Shown here: positions 32,899 to 36,521 of the stretch, piece after piece
Numbering within the stretch: position 1 is the stretch's first letter
How the letters are laid out: each line of letters starts with the position of its first letter
NCBI GenBank assembly: GCA_019510465.1
Contig: JAEKKH010000190.1
Coordinates: 1 to 36,521, forward strand
From: Burkholderiales bacterium
Lineage (GTDB): Bacteria > Pseudomonadota > Gammaproteobacteria > Burkholderiales > Burkholderiaceae_C
Direction: 5' to 3'
Length of the DNA: 36,521 nucleotides
Notes under the pieces: model-generated
Database searches by the model: none
Told to the model about the DNA's origin: nothing
Seen by the model: the letters and a program-made list of their open reading frames with translations, nothing else
Translations under genes and position numbers: made by a program

Positions 32899-33106
32899 GG
32901 GGTCGCCCATCGACGAGCATCTGCCCGGCGCGCGGCGCGCCTCCAGCCCCTTCCGGTTGCACGGCCCGCGCGGTCACGACGACGACGCCACGCGCCCTCG
33001 CCCGTTGCATCGCCAGCGCGATGTCCGCAGCCGCGTCCCGCCCGGCCCTAAACGGGCACGCACCTGACCGGCGCCGGGCCGCGGGCAGATCGCACGACAC
33101 AAAGAC

Positions 33107-33136
33107 CAACGGCCTGACGTTGCCGCCAGGCCGTTG
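33107..33136. terminator. Bidirectional Rho-independent-type terminator
   Basis: CAACGGCCTG (33107-33116) and CAGGCCGTTG (33127-33136) form a perfect 10-bp stem with a 10-nt loop. On the plus strand it is followed by ATTCTTCTTCTTAATTTT; on the minus strand, after the tRNA-Lys gene, by GTCTTTGTGT. It could stop both the tRNA transcript and a plus-strand transcript. Confidence 0.75.
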
Positions 33137-33153
33137 ATTCTTCTTCTTAATTT

Positions 33154-33229
33154 TGGTGGGCCCTGAGTGACTCGAACACTCGACCTACGGATTAAGAGTC
33201 CGCTGCTCTACCAACTGAGCTAAGAGCCC
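33154..33229 (-). tRNA. tRNA-Lys (anticodon CTT)
   Basis: A 76-nt cloverleaf with encoded CCA: acceptor GGGCTCT/AGGGCCC (ending ACCA), D-loop AGTTGGTA, anticodon loop CTCTTAA giving CTT (reads AAG), T-arm GAGTG-TTCGAGT-CACTC. The acceptor contains one G-T type pair. It lies 147 bp downstream of the second tRNA-Lys and has its own promoter. Confidence 0.95.
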
Positions 33230-33278
33230 GAAATTCTCGGTTGTCGCCATCGCGTTGTCGCGATCACAACAGCCTTAA

Positions 33279-33308
33279 ATTCTACTTCGATTTCCGCTCG
33301 ACCTGCAA
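33279..33308 (-). promoter_or_regulatory. Promoter of tRNA-Lys (CTT)
   Basis: On the minus strand: TTGCAG (33308-33303), 18-bp spacer, TAGAAT (33284-33279), 50 nt before the mature 5' end. The architecture is identical to that of the other tRNA-Lys promoter. Confidence 0.7.
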
Positions 33309-33376
33309 GCAGAAAATTCGTGATCTTCCGGAAATTCCGTCCTCGACCGCTGCGTCCTGCGTTGCGTCGGGCGAGG

Positions 33377-33452
33377 TGGTGGGTTGTACAGGACTTGAAC
33401 CTGTGACCAACGGATTAAAAGTCCGCTGCTCTACCGACTGAGCTAACAACCC
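33377..33452 (-). tRNA. tRNA-Lys (anticodon TTT)
   Basis: A 76-nt cloverleaf with encoded CCA: acceptor GGGTTGT/ACAACCC, D-loop AGTCGGTA, anticodon loop CTTTTAA giving TTT (reads AAA/AAG), T-arm CACAGG-TTCAAGT-CCTG. It is upstream of the CTT isoacceptor. Confidence 0.96.
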
Positions 33453-33471
33453 GTTTCCGGTAGAGCCAAAA

Positions 33472-33501
33472 ATTCTAGCACGCCCTGCGCAGTTCCTGCA
33501 A
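33472..33501 (-). promoter_or_regulatory. Promoter of tRNA-Lys (TTT)
   Basis: On the minus strand: TTGCAG (33501-33496), 18-bp spacer, TAGAAT (33477-33472), ending 19 nt before the mature 5' end. Confidence 0.75.
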
Positions 33502-33542
33502 TGGGTGTGCCAACGCATCGGCCCGCCCGGCTCGCCCGCGCG

Positions 33543-34373
33543 TCATTTGAGCAGCTGCGCGATCGCCTCGCCGGCGGCGGCCATGCCGAAGCTGGCCGTG
33601 ACGACGACGGTCGATCCATAGCCGTGGCAGTTGAGCGAGTTGTCGCGGCGGGCGGTGGACGGCACGTCGTCGCCCACCTCGCAGACGGCGTCCTCCGGTT
33701 CGGGCTCGGCCACGCTCTCGCGCGAGAAGACGCAGCGCACGCCGATCTTTCCGCTGCGCGGCGCACCGTGCTGCGAGCGCAGGCGCTGGCGCAGGCTGGC
33801 CAGCAGGGGGTCGTGGGTGGTGGCCTGCAGGTCGTCGATCTCGATCTTCTCCGCGCGCCGCTTGCCGCCGGCCGCGCCGCAGGTGACGAAGGCGACGCGT
33901 TCGCGGCGTGCCCAGGCGGCGACGGCCAGCTTGGCCTTGGTCTGGTCGCAGGCGTCGATGACGGCGTCGACCTCGATGGGCAGCAGGCCGGGCCAGTTGT
34001 CCGGGTCGACGAACTCCTCGACGCAGTGGACGACGCAACCGGGGTGGATGTCGGCGATGCGGCGTGCGAGCGCCTCGGCCTTGGACAGGCCCAGCGTCGC
34101 GCCGAGCGCCTGGATCTGGCGGTTGACGTTGGATTCGGAGACGTGGTCGAGGTCGATGAGCACCAGCTGGGCGACGCCGCTGCGCGCCAGCGCCTCGACG
34201 GCCCACGAACCGACGCCGCCGAGCCCCACGACGGCCACGCGCGCCGCGCGCACGCGCGCGTACCCACGCGAGCCGTACAGGCGCTTGAGGCCGCCGAAGC
34301 GGCGCTCGAGGTCGGCGTCGTCCGCCGCGGCGACGGGCGAGGTCACCGCGGGAACGTCGCCCACGGCGGTCAC
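33543..34373 (-). CDS. tcdA: tRNA threonylcarbamoyladenosine dehydratase
   Basis: A 276-residue E1-like enzyme (ThiF/CsdL family) that uses ATP to cyclise t6A to ct6A in tRNAs reading ANN codons. The nucleotide site is VAVVGLGGVGSWAVEALARSG (47-67), followed by IDLDHVSESNVNRQIQ. The start is GTG at 34373, overlapping the stop of cpoB by 4 bp, so it is translationally coupled. It lies between the Tol-Pal genes and two tRNA-Lys genes, which are among its ANN-decoding substrates; the closeness may be chance. Confidence 0.92.
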   Translation of the reverse strand: MTAVGDVPAVTSPVAAADDADLERRFGGLKRLYGSRGYARVRAARVAVVGLGGVGSWAVEALARSGVAQLVLIDLDHVSESNVNRQIQALGATLGLSKAEALARRIADIHPGCVVHCVEEFVDPDNWPGLLPIEVDAVIDACDQTKAKLAVAAWARRERVAFVTCGAAGGKRRAEKIEIDDLQATTHDPLLASLRQRLRSQHGAPRSGKIGVRCVFSRESVAEPEPEDAVCEVGDDVPSTARRDNSLNCHGYGSTVVVTASFGMAAAGEAIAQLLK

Positions 34374-35218
34374 TTCAGCGACTTCAGCCGATCGCGGCCG
34401 GCCGTCGCCGCTTCCGACTTCGGGTACGTCTTGATCAGCTCGCCGAGCGTGACGCGGGCCGCCTTGATGTCCTTCAGCTCGATCTGGCAGTTGGCGATGG
34501 CCAGTTCGGCCTCGGGCGCCCGCGGATGCTCCGGCGCGGCCGCGATGAAGGTCCTGAAGGTGGCGATGGCGCCCTTGAAGTCGCGGTTGCCGTACTGCGC
34601 GTTGCCCAGCCAGTAGCGCGCCAGGTCGGCATAGCCGCTGCCCGGCCAGCGGCGCAGGAAGTTGTTGAGCGCGACCTGCGCCTTGTCGAAGTCGCCGGTG
34701 CGCAGCGTGGCGGTGGCCGCGTCGTAGGCCTGCACTTCCTCGGGGTCGGCCGAGAAGATCTTGCCGTCGAGGTTGACCTGCTGGGGCTCCACGCGCTTCA
34801 GGCGTTCATCGACCCCCTGGGTGATGTTCTTCTGCTGGCGCTGGACGTCGGACAGGTCCTTGGCCAGCTGCTCGTTCTGGCCGCGCAGCTGGGCCATCTG
34901 CTGGCGCAGCTGCTCGTTCTGGTTGGACAGGTCCAGCAGCGCGTTCTGCAGCTGCTGCAGCTGCTGCGCGTACTGCGAACCCTGCGACTTGTTGGCATCC
35001 TCCAGCTGGGAGATGCGCGTGCGCAGGTCGATGATCGCGCGACGCGCCTCGTCGTCGTCGAACAGGCCGGCGTGCGCGTTGCCGCCGACGACGAGCAAGG
35101 CAGCCAGCGCGCACGCACGGCGCGCGTGGCGCACCAGCGCCAACGCCCGCGCGGGGCGGGCTGACGTGCGCGCGCGCGGGCGGCGCGACGCTTCCGGGAA
35201 CGTCACGGCCGCCGACAT
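34370..35218 (-). CDS. cpoB: Tol-Pal system protein CpoB (YbgF)
   Basis: A 282-residue periplasmic protein that coordinates outer-membrane constriction with peptidoglycan synthesis. Signal peptide with an unusually long arginine-rich N-terminal part and cleavage likely after NAHA (residue 50); mature start GLFDDDEARRAI; coiled coil at about 60-130 (SNQNEQLRQQMAQLRGQNEQ, responsible for trimer formation); C-terminal TPR repeats from about 160 (ATLRTGDFDKAQVALNNFL, YWLGNAQYGNRDFKGAI). The ATG at 35218 overlaps the pal stop by 1 bp. A later start such as the GTG near residue 29 would give a more normal signal peptide. Confidence 0.92.
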   Translation of the reverse strand: MSAAVTFPEASRRPRARTSARPARALALVRHARRACALAALLVVGGNAHAGLFDDDEARRAIIDLRTRISQLEDANKSQGSQYAQQLQQLQNALLDLSNQNEQLRQQMAQLRGQNEQLAKDLSDVQRQQKNITQGVDERLKRVEPQQVNLDGKIFSADPEEVQAYDAATATLRTGDFDKAQVALNNFLRRWPGSGYADLARYWLGNAQYGNRDFKGAIATFRTFIAAAPEHPRAPEAELAIANCQIELKDIKAARVTLGELIKTYPKSEAATAGRDRLKSLK

Positions 35219-35745
35219 CACTTGCTGCGCAGTTCGACGCGGCGGTTCTTCGCCCACGCCGACTCGTCATGGCCGTCGACCGCCGGACGCTCCTTGCCGT
35301 AGCTCACCGCTTCCAGCTGCGAGTCGCCCACGCCCAGCACCTTCATCTGCTGGACGACGGCCTCGGCGCGCTTCTGGCCGAGGGCCAGGTTGTATTCGCT
35401 GCCGCCACGCTCGTCGGTGTGGCCTTCGGCCACTTCCTTGGCGCTCGGGTTGGCCTTGAGCAGCTTGGCGTGGGCCTCGACGATCGGGCGGAATTCGTCC
35501 TTGACGACGTAGCTGTCGAAGTCGAAGTAGATGACGCGATCGAGCGTGATGGGCACGACCGGCTGGCTGCTCATGTCGGTCTTGGCGACGGTGTCGCCGC
35601 TGGGCTGGGTCGTGGTGGTGGTCTGGGACGTGACGTCCTTCTTCTCCACCTCGACCGGCTTGTCCAGCTTCGTGGGCGACGCGCAGCCCGCCACGAGCGC
35701 CACGCCGGCCAGCGCCAGCAACATCTTCCCGGAATTCTTGATCAT
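35218..35745 (-). CDS. pal: Peptidoglycan-associated lipoprotein Pal
   Basis: A 175-residue outer-membrane lipoprotein that binds peptidoglycan. Lipobox VAGC with C21, then a T/K-rich linker and an OmpA-like domain (from about 65): VIYFDFDSYVV, AEGHTDERGGSEYNLALGQKRAEAV, and WAKNRRVELRSK at the C-terminus, containing the D and R for diaminopimelate binding. GGAGAG lies before the ATG. It lies 68 bp after tolB on the same strand, as in most proteobacteria. Confidence 0.96.
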   Translation of the reverse strand: MIKNSGKMLLALAGVALVAGCASPTKLDKPVEVEKKDVTSQTTTTTQPSGDTVAKTDMSSQPVVPITLDRVIYFDFDSYVVKDEFRPIVEAHAKLLKANPSAKEVAEGHTDERGGSEYNLALGQKRAEAVVQQMKVLGVGDSQLEAVSYGKERPAVDGHDESAWAKNRRVELRSK

Positions 35746-35813
35746 CGTTTCTCTCCTACCAGCACTATGAACATGGCCGCGAACGCCCCTGCGCCGCGGC
35801 TTCTTCCCCGAAA

Positions 35814-36521
35814 TCAGCGGCCGAACGGGCCCCAGACAGGTTCTCGGATGTCGAGGCCCGATTCGACCAGCGTCGACTTGAATCGACCGTCGGCCGTCGT
35901 GACCATCAGCACGTCGCGGCCGTTGGCCTTCGTCGCGTAGATGATGTAGCGGCCGTTGGGCGCGAAGCTCGGGCTCTCGTCGTCGTTGGTGTCGCTCACG
36001 CTGGCCACCTCGCCGGTGCCCAGGTTCATCACCATCAGCTTGAAGCCGTCGCCGCGCGAAATGTATGCGAGAAACTTCCCGTCGGGACTGATCGCGGGGC
36101 TGATGTTGTAAGCACCGTTGTATGTGACGCGCTGCGCGCCGCCGCCGCCCACGGGCTGGCGGTAGATCTGCGGGCCGCCCCCGCGGTCGCTGACGAAGAA
36201 CAGCGTGCCGCCGTCCGGCGAGAACCTGGCCTCGGTGTCGATGCCGGTGCTCTCGGTGACGCGGCGCGGGTTGCCGCCGTTGCGATCCATCAGGTAGACG
36301 TGCGAGCCGCCGTCCTTGGACAGCGTGACCGCCAGGGTGCGGCCGTCGGGCGAGAACGCCGGCGCGCTGTTGGACCCCTTGAACGCCGCCACCTCGCGCA
36401 TGGCGCCGGTGCGCACGTTGCGGATCACGACCTTGGCCTTCTTGTCGTGGAAGGTGACGAACGCCAGCTCGGAGCCGTCGGGCGACCACGCCGGCGAGAT
36501 GATGGGTTCGTTGTCGACCAG
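35814..36521 (-). CDS. tolB: Tol-Pal translocation protein TolB (N-terminus outside window)
   Basis: The last 235 residues of TolB, a periplasmic beta-propeller. Repeated blades are visible: ISPAWSPDGSELAFVTF, APAFSPDGRTLAVTLSKDG, EARFSPDGGTLFFVSDRGG, SPAISPDGKFLAYISRGDG and SPSFAPNGRYIIYATKANG. The C-terminus is LDIREPVWGPFGR. The signal peptide and N-terminal domain lie beyond 36521. It is the first visible gene of the Tol-Pal cluster. Confidence 0.95.
   Translation of the reverse strand: MVDNEPIISPAWSPDGSELAFVTFHDKKAKVVIRNVRTGAMREVAAFKGSNSAPAFSPDGRTLAVTLSKDGGSHVYLMDRNGGNPRRVTESTGIDTEARFSPDGGTLFFVSDRGGGPQIYRQPVGGGGAQRVTYNGAYNISPAISPDGKFLAYISRGDGFKLMVMNLGTGEVASVSDTNDDESPSFAPNGRYIIYATKANGRDVLMVTTADGRFKSTLVESGLDIREPVWGPFGR

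Larger units (their letters stand above)
32394..33153. other. 760-bp intergenic region with dyads, hairpin and tandem repeats; no convincing gene
   Basis: No reading frame here looks like a real protein: frames overlap, lack ribosome sites and are R/P/A-rich. The region holds an AT-rich promoter-like dyad (32617-32664), a 25-codon ORF (32667-32744), a strong hairpin (32798-32839), three exact 17-bp tandem repeats (32848-32898) and a terminator-type hairpin (33107-33136). Composition falls sharply from about 70 percent GC to mostly AT over about 32595-32680. Confidence 0.6.
32657..33155 (+). ncRNA. Candidate structured RNA of about 0.5 kb
   Basis: Inferred from a promoter at 32622-32650, a 12-bp perfect stem with GGGA loop (32804-32831), GC-rich tandem repeats able to pair with themselves, and a hairpin at 33107-33136 followed by a T-rich tail on this strand. 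It would end at the 3' side of the oppositely transcribed tRNA-Lys. It matches no RNA family that I recognise. Existence of the transcript is not shown by sequence alone. Confidence 0.35.

Noticed and set aside
32831-33109. 92-residue minus-strand ORF with TTG start through the tandem repeats
   Set aside because: It contains the 17-bp repeat in shifting frames and starts inside the terminator region. A stretch such as ADIALAMQRARARGVVVVTA looks protein-like but is not enough to call a gene.
33282-33518. Minus-strand reading frame across the tRNA-Lys genes
   Set aside because: It merely translates the tRNA and its promoter; a tRNA cloverleaf with encoded CCA explains the sequence.

Overview
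The window is about 70 percent GC. Gene content (Tol-Pal genes, OhrR/Ohr, NodT-type efflux lipoprotein, DUF2214/TetR pair, 2-oxoacid:NADP oxidoreductase with a GltD-like subunit) and protein style point to a betaproteobacterium of the order Burkholderiales, probably in the Rubrivivax/Leptothrix/Azohydromonas region of the order. That placement is inference. No 16S gene or other taxonomic marker is present. I see no prophage, integrase, plasmid function, CRISPR array or complete insertion sequence; this is mostly ordinary chromosome.

Layout. 1-5128 (minus): a translationally coupled operon for a three-component 2-oxoacid oxidoreductase (FAD/Fe-S NADPH subunit, fused gamma-alpha subunit, thiamine-diphosphate beta subunit) with a CBS-domain gene at its end. 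A hemerythrin-like gene (5297-5797) is divergent. 5814-11149 (minus): a DUF5916 exported protein, a FabH-like ketoacyl synthase, RluA and riboflavin synthase. 11150-11402: a cluster of five REP-like 17-mers just before mntH. 12765-14284: ArsC-like reductase, DUF2214 membrane protein and a divergent TetR regulator with a striking shared operator. 14483-16391: a DUF4336-type gene broken by an internal deletion, a lipoprotein and a small unknown gene whose 5' end resembles the broken gene. 16405-20801: a complete EmrA/EmrB/outer-membrane-factor efflux operon.

20809-24369: DUF6714-like protein, GTP cyclohydrolase II, a membrane diguanylate cyclase and Pcm. 24384-27328: OhrR/Ohr peroxide-defence pair followed by an exported alpha/beta hydrolase and an exported thioredoxin-like protein. 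27474-28622: exported nucleoside hydrolase. 29178-32393: a convergent pair of HTH-receiver regulator and hybrid sensor kinase. 32394-33153: a long non-coding stretch with a promoter-like AT-rich dyad, a strong hairpin, 17-bp tandem repeats and a terminator. 33154-33452: two tRNA-Lys genes with the same promoter architecture. 33543-36521 (minus): tolB (partial), pal, cpoB and tcdA.

How the parts work together: the first operon should move electrons between 2-oxoacid/CoA and NADP(H) or ferredoxin. The ohr and Trx-like genes deal with oxidative damage. The Emr-type operon spans both membranes. The Tol-Pal genes maintain the envelope. The least explained pieces are the 32.6-33.15 kb structured intergenic region (a candidate RNA of about 0.5 kb), the REP cluster in the mntH leader, the TetR/DUF2214 operator and the 5'-end similarity between the genes at 14483 and 16116.
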